From: an uncultured Bacteroidota bacterium
GTDB lineage: Bacteria; Bacteroidota; Bacteroidia; Flavobacteriales_F; PHOS-HE28
Assembly (NCBI GenBank): GCA_902826215.1
Contig: CADEDY010000002.1
Location: 186,001-250,000 of the forward strand
Direction: 5' to 3'
DNA: 64,000 nt
The notes beneath the pieces are model-generated. The model ran no database searches. It saw only the letters and a program-made list of their open reading frames with translations, and was not told the DNA's origin. Made by a program: the position numbers and the translations under genes. Below are positions 50,388 through 58,585 of this stretch, piece by piece. Numbering within the stretch: position 1 is the stretch's first letter; each line of letters starts with the position of its first letter.

Positions 50388-50516
50388 TTGCCGCAGAGGG
50401 TCTGAGGAATTGCTTTCTGTCCAACGCGAGCCCAAAGTTCGTTCAAGGCCGAAGAGAAGGGTCTTGAACGACGAAGGCGCAGAGTTACTCTCTGCGCCTC
50501 TGCGTCTCTGCGGCAA
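50388..50516. repeat. REP-like element with nested inverted repeats (ispD-queA spacer)
   Basis: Outer arms: TTGCCGCAGAG (50388-50398) and CTCTGCGGCAA (50506-50516). Inside are CGTTCAAG/CTTGAACG (50440-50447, 50463-50470) and GGCGCAGAG/CTCTGCGCC (50476-50484, 50490-50498). The right end has three tandem CTCTGCG units. CTCTGCG-based repeats are widespread intergenic elements in environmental bacteria. Lies in the transcript between queA and ispD. Confidence 0.75.
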
Positions 50517-50523
50517 GTGTTAC

Positions 50524-51573
50524 TCAGATGATCAACATCGCGTCGCCGTAACTGAAGAAGCGATACTTCTCCTTGATGGCCACTTTGTACGCGTTCCACA
50601 CGTGGTCGTAACCACCGAAGGCGGCCACTTGCATCAGCAAGGTGCTTTCGGGCATGTGGAAGTTGGTGATCATGCTGTCGGCGATGCTGAAGTCGTAAGG
50701 CGGGAAGATGAACTTGTTCGTCCACCCGTTGTACGGCTTCATGTGGTTCTCCGTGCTCACGCTGCTTTCGATGGCGCGCATGGTGGTGGTGCCCACGGCG
50801 CACACACGCTTCTTCTTGTCCTTCGCAGCGTTCACGATGTTGCAGGCTTCGCGATCGATGATCACTTGCTCGCTGTCGGTCTTGTGTTTCGTGAGGTCCT
50901 CCACTTCCACCGGACGGAAGGTGCCAAGGCCTACGTGCAGGGTCACTTCAGCGAAGTTGATGCCCTTCAGCTCCATGCGTTTCATCAGCTCACGGCTGAA
51001 ATGCAGGCCTGCCGTTGGTGCCGCAACCGCACCTTCGTGCTTCGCGAAGATGGTCTGGTAGCGTTCAGCGTCGCTGGCTTCGGTCTCGCGCTTGATGTAA
51101 CGTGGCAACGGCGTTTCACCCATTTCGGTGATGGCCGTCTTGAACTCTTCGTAAGTGCCGTCGAACAAGAACCGCAAGGTGCGTCCCCGGCTGGTGGTGT
51201 TGTCGATCACCTCAGCGACCAACTCATCGTCCTTGCCGAAGTACAATTTGTTGCCGATCCGGATCTTGCGCGCGGGGTCCACGATCACATCCCATAACAG
51301 GCTGTCGCGGTTCAATTCGCGTAGCATGAAGACCTCGATCTTGGCGCCGGTCTTCTCCTTGTTGCCCCACATGCGGGCCGGGAACACCTTGGTGTTGTTC
51401 AGGATGAAAGTGTCGCCCTCATCGAAGTAGTCCAGGATGTTCTTGAATTTCTTGTGCTCGATCTTCCCATCCTTGCGGTGCAAGACCATCAGTTTGCTGC
51501 CGTCGCGGTCCTTGGTGGGGTAAAGGGCGATCTGCTCCTTGGGGAGCTCGAATTTGAACGAAGTAAGTTTCAT
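50524..51573 (-). CDS. queA: S-adenosylmethionine:tRNA ribosyltransferase-isomerase
   Basis: 349 residues. Typical: [26 protein letters not shown] at the start, [53 protein letters not shown] and [10 protein letters not shown]. It forms epoxyqueuosine on tRNA. A TATCTTCG box lies 46 nt upstream, so it probably has its own promoter although it also follows truB. Confidence 0.97.
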   Translation of the reverse strand: MKLTSFKFELPKEQIALYPTKDRDGSKLMVLHRKDGKIEHKKFKNILDYFDEGDTFILNNTKVFPARMWGNKEKTGAKIEVFMLRELNRDSLLWDVIVDPARKIRIGNKLYFGKDDELVAEVIDNTTSRGRTLRFLFDGTYEEFKTAITEMGETPLPRYIKRETEASDAERYQTIFAKHEGAVAAPTAGLHFSRELMKRMELKGINFAEVTLHVGLGTFRPVEVEDLTKHKTDSEQVIIDREACNIVNAAKDKKKRVCAVGTTTMRAIESSVSTENHMKPYNGWTNKFIFPPYDFSIADSMITNFHMPESTLLMQVAAFGGYDHVWNAYKVAIKEKYRFFSYGDAMLII

Positions 51574-51619
51574 GTGAGCGAGGTGGGCTTACGGGCCCTA
51601 GCCGTGGAGTTTGGGGGGC

Positions 51620-51627
51620 CGAAGATA
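51620..51627 (-). promoter_or_regulatory. Putative -7 box (TATCTTCG) for queA
   Basis: One mismatch to TAnnTTTG on the minus strand, 46 nt before the ATG at 51573. Confidence 0.45.
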
Positions 51628-51729
51628 GTGTGATCGTGACCCGAACGTTAAGTCCACTGATCAATAGGTGATTAGCCTTCTTTTTAAGGGTGGCTAGAGA
51701 GCCCCTGAAAGCCGAACTTCCAACGAGGC

Positions 51730-52449
51730 TCAACCACCGACCGGTGGAACGATGCGTTCCGACCATTGGGCAGGGGACAGCGAGTCGTCCACATGATGGA
51801 TGCCGATGCGCGTCCGACGCAAGGCGGAAAGGTGCGCACCGCAGCCCAAGGCCTGCCCGATATCGTGCGCCAGCGAACGGATGTAGGTGCCTTTGCTCAC
51901 ATCCACCACGAAGTCGACCTCCGGGCCACGGATGGCCGTGACCGCCAACCGATCCACGCGCACGCTCCGTGGCGGTAGCTCGACCAGGTGCGCCCGCTCT
52001 TCATCCCGCGCAAGCCAATAGGCCCGCTCGCCCTCGAAGCGCTTGGCCGAGAAGTTCGGTGGACGTTGCATCAACTCACCATGGAATTGAGCGAAGGCGG
52101 CATTGATGTCCGCTTCGTTCAAATGCTCCCAAGGTTGAAGCTGCTCGGGCGTGGTCTCCAGGTCGTAGCTGGGAGTGACGCTGCCTAGGGTGAGCGTTCC
52201 CGTATAGGTCTTGTCGTGCCCGGTGATGTGCGGCAATTGCTTGGTGAAAGGACCATAGGCAAGGATCAGAAGCCCGGTTGCCAACGGATCGAGCGTACCG
52301 GCATGCCCCACTTTCAATTTACGGCCGGCGGCGATCCGCATGGCAATACGCAGCTTGCCGACCACGTCGAAGCTGGTCCAGGTCAGTGGTTTGTCAACCA
52401 ATACAAGGCCGCCTTTTTCTGGATCGAATCGGAAATCCTTCACGCTCAA
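51730..52449 (-). CDS. truB: tRNA pseudouridine-55 synthase
   Basis: 239 residues. [18 protein letters not shown] and the catalytic-Asp motif [16 protein letters not shown] are clear, along with YTGTLTLG and [19 protein letters not shown] [15 protein letters not shown]. It modifies U55 of the T loop. Its ATG overlaps the uppP stop by 4 bp. Confidence 0.97.
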   Translation of the reverse strand: MSVKDFRFDPEKGGLVLVDKPLTWTSFDVVGKLRIAMRIAAGRKLKVGHAGTLDPLATGLLILAYGPFTKQLPHITGHDKTYTGTLTLGSVTPSYDLETTPEQLQPWEHLNEADINAAFAQFHGELMQRPPNFSAKRFEGERAYWLARDEERAHLVELPPRSVRVDRLAVTAIRGPEVDFVVDVSKGTYIRSLAHDIGQALGCGAHLSALRRTRIGIHHVDDSLSPAQWSERIVPPVGG

Positions 52450-53240
52450 TACATCTGCATGGATACACCGGCGAAGTGCAGTGCGATGATGATACCACCG
52501 ATAGCGATGCGGTACCAGCCGAAAGCGCCAAAACCATGTTTGGTGAGAAAGGTGATGAAGGAACGAATGGCGATGATGGCCACCACGAAGGCCACCACAT
52601 TGCCGATCGCGAACAGGGTGTAGTGCTCACCGGTGATCGCTCCGCCATCCTTCACGTAGTCGTAGATGGATTTCACTGTTGCCCCGAACATGGTGGGGAC
52701 GGCCAGGAAGAAGCTGAACTCGGCAGCGTGCTTGCGGGTGAGGCCTTGAGTCATGCCCCCGATGATGGTGGCGGCGCTGCGCGACACACCGGGCACCATG
52801 GCGAAGCACTGCCACACCCCGATGGTGAAGGCTTGGCGGTAGCTCAACGGCTGCCCATCCGAGTCCTCGATCGTAGTGGCCAAGCGGTCGATGAAGAGGA
52901 AGACGATGCCGCCCAGGAAGAGCATGACGCCCACCACGAGCACGTTCTCCAACAACATATCGATATAGTCCTTGAACAGGAGGCCGGCGATCACGGCGGG
53001 AATGAAGCCTGCGAGCAACTTCAGGTAGAAATCGAGGCTCTGGAAAAAGCGTTTCCAATACAGCACGACAACGCTGAGGATGGTGCCGAACTGGATGGCG
53101 ACGGTAAAGAGTTTGACGAATTCGTCCTGTTGGATCCCCATGATGGTGGACCCGATGATCATGTGTCCCGTGCTTGATACCGGGAGGAATTCGGTGATCC
53201 CCTCGATGATGGCGAGGATGATCGCTTGAAGGATCGTCAT
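52446..53240 (-). CDS. uppP: Undecaprenyl-diphosphatase (UppP/BacA)
   Basis: 264 residues, polytopic. The two family signatures are present: [15 protein letters not shown] near the N-terminus and [14 protein letters not shown] in the second half. It dephosphorylates undecaprenyl diphosphate to recycle the lipid carrier for peptidoglycan. It overlaps DUF3098 and truB by 4 bp at each end, so all three are coupled. Confidence 0.97.
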   Translation of the reverse strand: MTILQAIILAIIEGITEFLPVSSTGHMIIGSTIMGIQQDEFVKLFTVAIQFGTILSVVVLYWKRFFQSLDFYLKLLAGFIPAVIAGLLFKDYIDMLLENVLVVGVMLFLGGIVFLFIDRLATTIEDSDGQPLSYRQAFTIGVWQCFAMVPGVSRSAATIIGGMTQGLTRKHAAEFSFFLAVPTMFGATVKSIYDYVKDGGAITGEHYTLFAIGNVVAFVVAIIAIRSFITFLTKHGFGAFGWYRIAIGGIIIALHFAGVSMQMY

Positions 53241-53491
53241 GCCTTCTCTTTCGCTCCGGACTTCTTCAGGATCGCGTAGACCACGAAGAGGTATCCGGCC
53301 AGCACTACGATCGGTGCCACGGTGATGCGACGCGCACTGAAGATCTCGGCCTCATCGAAGGCATTCGGATCACCATTGCCTCCACCGGTCATGAGCAGGA
53401 AGCCAAGAACCACCACGGCCAATCCGATCAGTAGCAACCGGTAGTTGGTGGTGGTGAAGGCGAGGTCGTTGTTCAGGTCTGGTTTGGCCAT
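53237..53491 (-). CDS. DUF3098 small membrane protein
   Basis: 84 residues with two membrane helices ([41 protein letters not shown]) separated by a loop with [11 protein letters not shown]. This is DUF3098, always found between ftsX and uppP in Bacteroidota. Function unknown; the location suggests cell-wall or division work. The ATG at 53491 begins the family-type start. Confidence 0.9.
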   Translation of the reverse strand: MAKPDLNNDLAFTTTNYRLLLIGLAVVVLGFLLMTGGGNGDPNAFDEAEIFSARRITVAPIVVLAGYLFVVYAILKKSGAKEKA

Positions 53492-53537
53492 GCGGTGCAC
53501 GCCTGTGGTCGGCGCAGGTGTTGATCGATGTCTGTGG

Positions 53538-54413
53538 TCAGCTCCAGTGCAGGTCCTCGGAGTTCATGCGAAGGTAGCGCCCCACGGCGAACCATGTCGA
53601 TAGCAAGGAAATGACCAGGCCGAGGGCGAGCACGCCGCCGAAGAGGATCGCCAAGGTGGGCATATCGGTGAAGGCAAGCAGGTCCGGCATGTACCGCTGG
53701 GTCAATTGCAAGAGCCCCACGAGCAGGCCGACCGCCAGCACACCGCCCAGTATTCCTTGCCACAAGCTCTGGCCCAGGAACGGTTTCTTGATGAACCATT
53801 GCGTGGCACCCACCAAGTGCATGGTGCGGATCAGGAAGCGCTTGCTGTAGATCGCCAACCGGATGGTGTTGTTGATGAGCGCGATGGCGATGATCAGCAA
53901 CAGGGCGGTGAAGAACATGATCCATAGTCCGGCTTGGCGCATCAAACCATCTACGCTGTCAACCATCATCGCGCTATACGCTACTTCCTGCACCCGGCTG
54001 TCTCGTTCGAGCTGTGCCACTATCCATTTCAGACTATCAGTAGATGCGTACATAGCGTTCAACCGCAATTCCACGGAAGGCAACAAGGGATTGCTTCCCA
54101 ACACGCCGAGGAAGTCCTCACCGAGTTCTTGCTTCAACTGTTCTGCGGCTTCGTCGGCGGTCACATAGCGCGTCTCGTGCGTATACGGTTCGGTGTCGAG
54201 CTCCTTGCGGAATCGCATGACATCCACCTCTTTCAGGTCGCGCTTCAAGAAGAGTTCCACCCGGACATTTTCTTTGAAGTACCGCTCCAACGCTTGGGCA
54301 TTCAGGACCAAGAAGCCCAGAACACCGAGCATACACAGCACCAGCGCGATACCGATCACCGTGCTTACACCAGCAGTGCGCGTGCGGCCCTTGTAATGAC
54401 GATCCACTCCCAT
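53538..54413 (-). CDS. ftsX: Cell division protein FtsX
   Basis: 291 residues: an N-terminal helix (VIGIALVLCMLGVLGFLVLNA), a large extracytoplasmic domain (about 45-170), then three membrane helices (WIMFFTALLLIIAIALINNTI; FLGQSLWQGILGGVLAVGLL; PTLAILFGGVLALGLVISLL), with VGATQWFIKKPFLGQS between them. With FtsE it activates peptidoglycan hydrolases at division. No ftsE is in this window. The start at 54413 is 6 nt past a TACATTTG box. Confidence 0.95.
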   Translation of the reverse strand: MGVDRHYKGRTRTAGVSTVIGIALVLCMLGVLGFLVLNAQALERYFKENVRVELFLKRDLKEVDVMRFRKELDTEPYTHETRYVTADEAAEQLKQELGEDFLGVLGSNPLLPSVELRLNAMYASTDSLKWIVAQLERDSRVQEVAYSAMMVDSVDGLMRQAGLWIMFFTALLLIIAIALINNTIRLAIYSKRFLIRTMHLVGATQWFIKKPFLGQSLWQGILGGVLAVGLLVGLLQLTQRYMPDLLAFTDMPTLAILFGGVLALGLVISLLSTWFAVGRYLRMNSEDLHWS

Positions 54414-54419
54414 GGGTCG

Positions 54420-54427
54420 CAAATGTA
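54420..54427 (-). promoter_or_regulatory. Putative -7 box (TACATTTG) for ftsX
   Basis: Perfect TAnnTTTG match on the minus strand, 6 nt before the ftsX ATG; implies a leaderless mRNA. Confidence 0.55.
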
Positions 54428-54450
54428 GCTGCCGGGCCTTCAGCGCCTTC

Positions 54451-54458
54451 TACCTTTG
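54451..54458 (+). promoter_or_regulatory. Putative -7 box (TACCTTTG) for leuS
   Basis: Perfect TAnnTTTG match, 16 nt before the leuS ATG, back to back with the ftsX box. Confidence 0.6.
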
Positions 54459-54474
54459 GCCTCAGTAGATCAAC

Positions 54475-57400
54475 ATGCAATACGACCACTCTGATATCGA
54501 GACGAGGTGGCGCGAGGAATGGCGGAAACGCAGCACCTATCGCGTGGAGAACGATACCACGAAGCCCAAGTACTACGTCCTCGACATGTTCCCGTACCCC
54601 AGCGGCGCCGGGCTGCACGTGGGGCACCCGCTCGGCTACATCGCGAGCGATATCGTGGCGCGCTTCAAACGGCACCAGGGCTTCAACGTGCTGCATCCCA
54701 TGGGCTACGACAGCTTCGGGCTACCTGCGGAGCAGTACGCCATCCAAACGGGCCAGCATCCCGCCAAGACCACCGAGGAGAACGCTGCGCGCTATCGCCA
54801 GCAACTCGACGCCATCGGATTCAGTTTCGACTGGGACCGCGAGGTGCGTACCAGTGATCCGTCCTTCTACAAGTGGACCCAATGGATATTCATCCAACTC
54901 TTCGAGAGCTGGTATGATCATGAAGCACAACGCGCCCGACCCATCACCGAGTTGATCGCCCGGTTCGGCGAACAAGGCTGGCACCCGACCGATGCCTGCG
55001 CCCTCACCGGTGATGTGGAGGAGGAGCTCGGCGCCTTCACGGCCTCCGAGTGGAACACCTTCGACGAACGCACCAATCAGCGCATCCTGCAGCACTTCCG
55101 CCTGGCCTACCTCAGTGAGGCATGGGTGAACTGGTGCCCCGCATTGGGCACCGTGCTGGCCAACGACGAGGTGAAGGACGGCGTTAGCGAACGCGGCGGC
55201 CACCCCGTGGAACGCAAGCGCATGCCGCAGTGGAGCATGCGCATCACCGCCTACGCGCAACGCTTGATCGATGGACTGGACACACTGGATTGGAGCGACA
55301 GCATCAAGGAAGCACAACGGAACTGGATCGGTAGGAGCGAGGGTGCCCTTGTCAAGTTCAAGTTGAAAGCGGGAGAGGGGAACATCGAAGTCTTCACTAC
55401 CCGCCCCGACACGCTCTTCGGTGTCACTTTCGTAACACTCGCACCAGAGCACGAGCTTGTAGAGAGCGTCACACCGACCGAGCGCCGCGAAGAAGTGATG
55501 GCCTACGTGACCACTGCGAAGAACCGTAGTGAGCGCGATCGCATGGCCGACGTGAAGAAGGTGAGCGGGGTCTTCACCGGCGCGTATTGCATCCATCCCT
55601 TCACCGGAAAGGAGGTGCCCGTGTGGGTGGGCGATTATGTGCTCGGCGGTTACGGCACCGGCGCTGTCATGGCCGTGCCCGGTGGCGATCAGCGCGACTG
55701 GAATTTCGCCACGCACTTCGGACTGCCCATCATCGCGGTGACGGAAGGGGCGGACATCAGTAAGGAGGCCGATGAGCGCAAGGATGCCATCATCTGCAGC
55801 GAAGGTTTCCTCCAGGGTCTTGCGGTGCCCGAGGCGATCACGCGCGCCATCGATGAACTGGTGAAGCTTGGTGCCGGGGAGCGCCGCATCAACTACCGCC
55901 TCCGCGATGCCGCCTTCGGACGCCAGCGCTACTGGGGCGAACCGATCCCCATCTACTACAAGGATGGTGTGCCCTATGCGTTGCCCGAGAGCGAGCTGCC
56001 TTTGAAGCTACCCGAAGTGGACAAGTTCCTGCCCACGGAAGATGGCGAGCCACCACTCGCGCGCGCAGCGAACTGGAGCTACCAAGGCCATCCGCTGGAA
56101 ACCACTACCATGCCCGGTTGGGCCGGCAGCAGCTGGTATTTCTTGCGCTACATGGATCCGCAGAACGAGGGCCGCTTCGCCTCGCCGGAAGCCATCGACT
56201 ATTGGCAGCAGATCGACCTCTACGTGGGCGGCAGCGAACATGCCACCGGCCACCTGCTCTACTTCCGCTTCTGGACCAAGTTCCTCCACGACCGCGGCTA
56301 CATCAACTTCGATGAACCGGCGAAGAAGCTGGTGAACCAGGGGATGATCCAGGGTCGGTCGGCCCACATTCAGAGATTGAACCTCTCGGCGACAATCAAT
56401 GCTGGGTCTACCGTTCTGGACAACACTGAATCATTCGTTGGGTTCCAAAAGGGCGATGCAGTCGCATTATACAACCACGCCCCAGGTCCTAAGCTGTTCA
56501 TCTCAACAGAACTCCTGAACGAATGGAAAAGAGTTCATTCGGACCCTTCTCATCCGGTTGAGCGTTTCATGAACGGTAAGCTCGTGTCGCACGGGAAGCT
56601 AGTGAGTCAAGCAATGGGTGAAGAAATCACCATCCATGTTGGAGGCGATGTCGAACATTGGACTACTTCGACAATCATCCCAACTGACTGCATAGAAGGG
56701 GAGACACTGGTGAATTTGGATATGCTCCGCCAATGGAGAGACGACTTTGCAGACTCTCAGTTCATACATAAGGATTCAGGCTTTCATGCCTCACGTGAAG
56801 TGGACAAGATGTCCAAGTCAAAATGGAACGTCGTCAACCCCGACGACATCATCTCGAAATACGGCGCCGACACGCTCCGTCTCTACGAGATGTTCCTCGG
56901 CCCCATCGAGCAGAGCAAGCCGTGGGACACCAACGGCATCGAGGGCACCTTCCGCTTCCTGCGCAAATTCTGGAACCTGTTCTACGAGAGCGATGTGTTC
57001 AGCGTGAGCGACGAGGCCCCGACCAAGGCCGAGTTCAAGGTGCTGCACGCCACCCTGAAGAAGGTGACGGAGGACATCGAGAAGATGAGCTTCAACACCA
57101 GCGTCAGCCAGTTCATGATCGCCGTGAACGAATTGGGTGCGTTGAAGTGCCACAAACGCGATGTGCTGGAGCCGCTCACCATCGCCTTGGCACCCTTCGC
57201 GCCGCACATCGCCGAAGAGTTGTGGCAGAAGCTGGGACACACCACCAGCGTCACCACCGCCATTTGGCCGAAGTGGGACGCACAACACCTGGTGGAGGAC
57301 AACTTCAGCTACCCGATCAGCTTCAACGGGAAAACACGTCTACAGCTGGAGTTCCCCATCGCGCTGGATGCCAAGAGCGTGGAAGCCGCCGTGCTCGCCA

Positions 57401-57486
57401 ACCCCGAAGTGCAGCAGCGCCTCGAAGGCAAAGCGCCCAAGAAGGTGATCGTGGTGCCCAAACGCATCGTGAACATCGTGGTTTGA
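54475..57486 (+). CDS. leuS: Leucyl-tRNA synthetase
   Basis: 1003 residues. HIGH motif as GAGLHVGHPLGY (about 46-57), editing domain (about 230-430), KMSKS at 778-782, anticodon-binding and C-terminal domains (to 1003). It charges tRNA-Leu. Bacteroidota LeuRS is about 920-945 residues as I recall, so about 60 extra residues sit between the QGMIQG stretch and the KMSKS loop. That part (about 56352-56820) has a different base composition; see findings. The KMSKS and flanking sequence are normal (NVVNPDDIISKYGADTLRLY). Confidence 0.97.
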   Translation: MQYDHSDIETRWREEWRKRSTYRVENDTTKPKYYVLDMFPYPSGAGLHVGHPLGYIASDIVARFKRHQGFNVLHPMGYDSFGLPAEQYAIQTGQHPAKTTEENAARYRQQLDAIGFSFDWDREVRTSDPSFYKWTQWIFIQLFESWYDHEAQRARPITELIARFGEQGWHPTDACALTGDVEEELGAFTASEWNTFDERTNQRILQHFRLAYLSEAWVNWCPALGTVLANDEVKDGVSERGGHPVERKRMPQWSMRITAYAQRLIDGLDTLDWSDSIKEAQRNWIGRSEGALVKFKLKAGEGNIEVFTTRPDTLFGVTFVTLAPEHELVESVTPTERREEVMAYVTTAKNRSERDRMADVKKVSGVFTGAYCIHPFTGKEVPVWVGDYVLGGYGTGAVMAVPGGDQRDWNFATHFGLPIIAVTEGADISKEADERKDAIICSEGFLQGLAVPEAITRAIDELVKLGAGERRINYRLRDAAFGRQRYWGEPIPIYYKDGVPYALPESELPLKLPEVDKFLPTEDGEPPLARAANWSYQGHPLETTTMPGWAGSSWYFLRYMDPQNEGRFASPEAIDYWQQIDLYVGGSEHATGHLLYFRFWTKFLHDRGYINFDEPAKKLVNQGMIQGRSAHIQRLNLSATINAGSTVLDNTESFVGFQKGDAVALYNHAPGPKLFISTELLNEWKRVHSDPSHPVERFMNGKLVSHGKLVSQAMGEEITIHVGGDVEHWTTSTIIPTDCIEGETLVNLDMLRQWRDDFADSQFIHKDSGFHASREVDKMSKSKWNVVNPDDIISKYGADTLRLYEMFLGPIEQSKPWDTNGIEGTFRFLRKFWNLFYESDVFSVSDEAPTKAEFKVLHATLKKVTEDIEKMSFNTSVSQFMIAVNELGALKCHKRDVLEPLTIALAPFAPHIAEELWQKLGHTTSVTTAIWPKWDAQHLVEDNFSYPISFNGKTRLQLEFPIALDAKSVEAAVLANPEVQQRLEGKAPKKVIVVPKRIVNIVV
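56352..56820 (+). other. Compositionally atypical segment inside leuS
   Basis: Counting lines 56401-56820 by hand gives about 49% G+C, against about 62% in lines sampled on both sides (56221-56280 and 56881-56940). The segment also uses codons rare in the flanks (AGA, TCA, GCA, GGT). It covers residues about 627-782, including most of the extra length and the KMSKS loop. The reading frame is unbroken. Confidence 0.75.
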
Positions 57487-57500
57487 TGAAAGCGCTGCTG

Positions 57501-57618
57501 GCTGTTGGCCGCTGGCCCCTAGCTCCTTATCGCCGGTCTAGTTGGCTGATACCAAGCAAGGGGACCGTCTCTATGGCGCCGGACCGCGCCGACCAGCCGA
57601 AGTCCGGAAGCCAACAGC
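57501..57618. repeat. Inverted repeat GCTGTTGGC/GCCAACAGC in the leuS-DUF3108 spacer
   Basis: GCTGTTGGC (57501-57509) and GCCAACAGC (57610-57618) are perfect complements 100 bp apart; neighbouring GCTGGC/GTTGGC units resemble the widespread GCTGTTGGC-type intergenic repeats. The element lies between the leuS stop (57486) and a sigma-54-like promoter. Confidence 0.5.
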
Positions 57619-57628
57619 GAGAGGCGAA

Positions 57629-57644
57629 TTGGCACCCCTTTTGC
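57629..57644 (+). promoter_or_regulatory. Sigma-54-like -24/-12 promoter of the DUF3108 gene
   Basis: TTGGCACCCCTTTTGC: GG and GC are exactly 10 nt apart and only one fixed base differs from TTGGCACGnnnnTTGC. The expected start site, about 12 nt on, falls at the ATG at 57657, so the message would be leaderless. Confidence 0.7.
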
Positions 57645-57656
57645 GTTATCTCTGGC

Positions 57657-58478
57657 ATGGCACGTTCAACCACCGTCGTGATCGCTGGCATGGCCCTGCT
57701 CACCATGGGCTTCAGCCAGTCGAATCGTCCGCAGATCGCCGAAGGCACCGCTAAGGATGCGCTTCCATTGCGCAGCATCGAGCACAACGCCTTCAAACCC
57801 GGCGAAAAGCTCACCTACGTCGTTCATTACGGCTGGGTGAATGCGGGCGAAGCCGTTGTTGAATTGAAGGAGAGCGACCGCAGTGTATTGGGCCGCAAGG
57901 TGTGGGTGGCTACCGGCAAGGGCCGCAGCCTGGGTGCCTTCAATACCTTCTACAAGGTGGACGACCTGTACGAGACCCACTTCGATGCAAAGGGCGTGTT
58001 CCCGTATGCCTTCATCCGCCGGGTGAGCGAAGGCGGCTACAGCTTCAGCCAGGACTACGTGTACAACCAAGCGCGCGGCGAAGTGACCACCCAGAAGAAG
58101 GTGACGCACAAGGTGCCCGCCAACGTGCAGGACATGTTGAGTGCCTTCTACTACGCCCGCACACTCGACCTATCGAACGCCAAGCCTGGCGACATCTTCA
58201 CCATCGAGACCTTCTTGGACGATGAGCTTTGGCCCCTGCGCATGAAGTTCGTCGGCAAGGAGACGGTCAAGTTGCGCAACGGCAAGTACAATTGCTTGAA
58301 GTTCCAACCCGTGGTGCAGGAAGGTCGCATCTTCAAAGGCAACGACGACCTGAACGTGTGGATCACCGACGACGGTAACCGCATTCCGGTGCTCGCCCAA
58401 GCCAAGGTGCTCGTGGGTTCCATCAAGATGGAGTTGAGCGACTACGAGGGGCTCGCGCATCCGATCGCGAAACAGTGA
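57657..58478 (+). CDS. DUF3108 family envelope protein
   Basis: 273 residues with a signal-like start (MARSTTVVIAGMALLTMGFSQS). The body has FKPGEKLTYVVHYGWVNAGEAVVELK, GRSLGAFNTFYKVDDLYETHFD and VLVGSIKMELSDYEGL, the DUF3108 pattern. It is probably periplasmic or attached to the outer membrane; the role is unknown. The ATG at 57657 is the family-type start and sits exactly after a sigma-54-like promoter. Confidence 0.88.
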   Translation: MARSTTVVIAGMALLTMGFSQSNRPQIAEGTAKDALPLRSIEHNAFKPGEKLTYVVHYGWVNAGEAVVELKESDRSVLGRKVWVATGKGRSLGAFNTFYKVDDLYETHFDAKGVFPYAFIRRVSEGGYSFSQDYVYNQARGEVTTQKKVTHKVPANVQDMLSAFYYARTLDLSNAKPGDIFTIETFLDDELWPLRMKFVGKETVKLRNGKYNCLKFQPVVQEGRIFKGNDDLNVWITDDGNRIPVLAQAKVLVGSIKMELSDYEGLAHPIAKQ

Positions 58479-58585
58479 TCAGGTGATCGCAATACGTCTT
58501 TGCGGCAGGTGAACACACCGGCGTGGATAAGGAACACCGACCAGCGTGATGAAGATCGCCTTGGTTGCTGTTCCTTGCACCTCCG

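Noticed and set aside
54721..55716. A 331-codon open frame on the minus strand
   Set aside because: Antisense to leuS and without any motif.
56352..56820. Intein or mobile intron as the cause of the leuS anomaly
   Set aside because: No splice-site Cys/Ser start or HN end, no homing endonuclease motifs, and the region includes the functional KMSKS loop.
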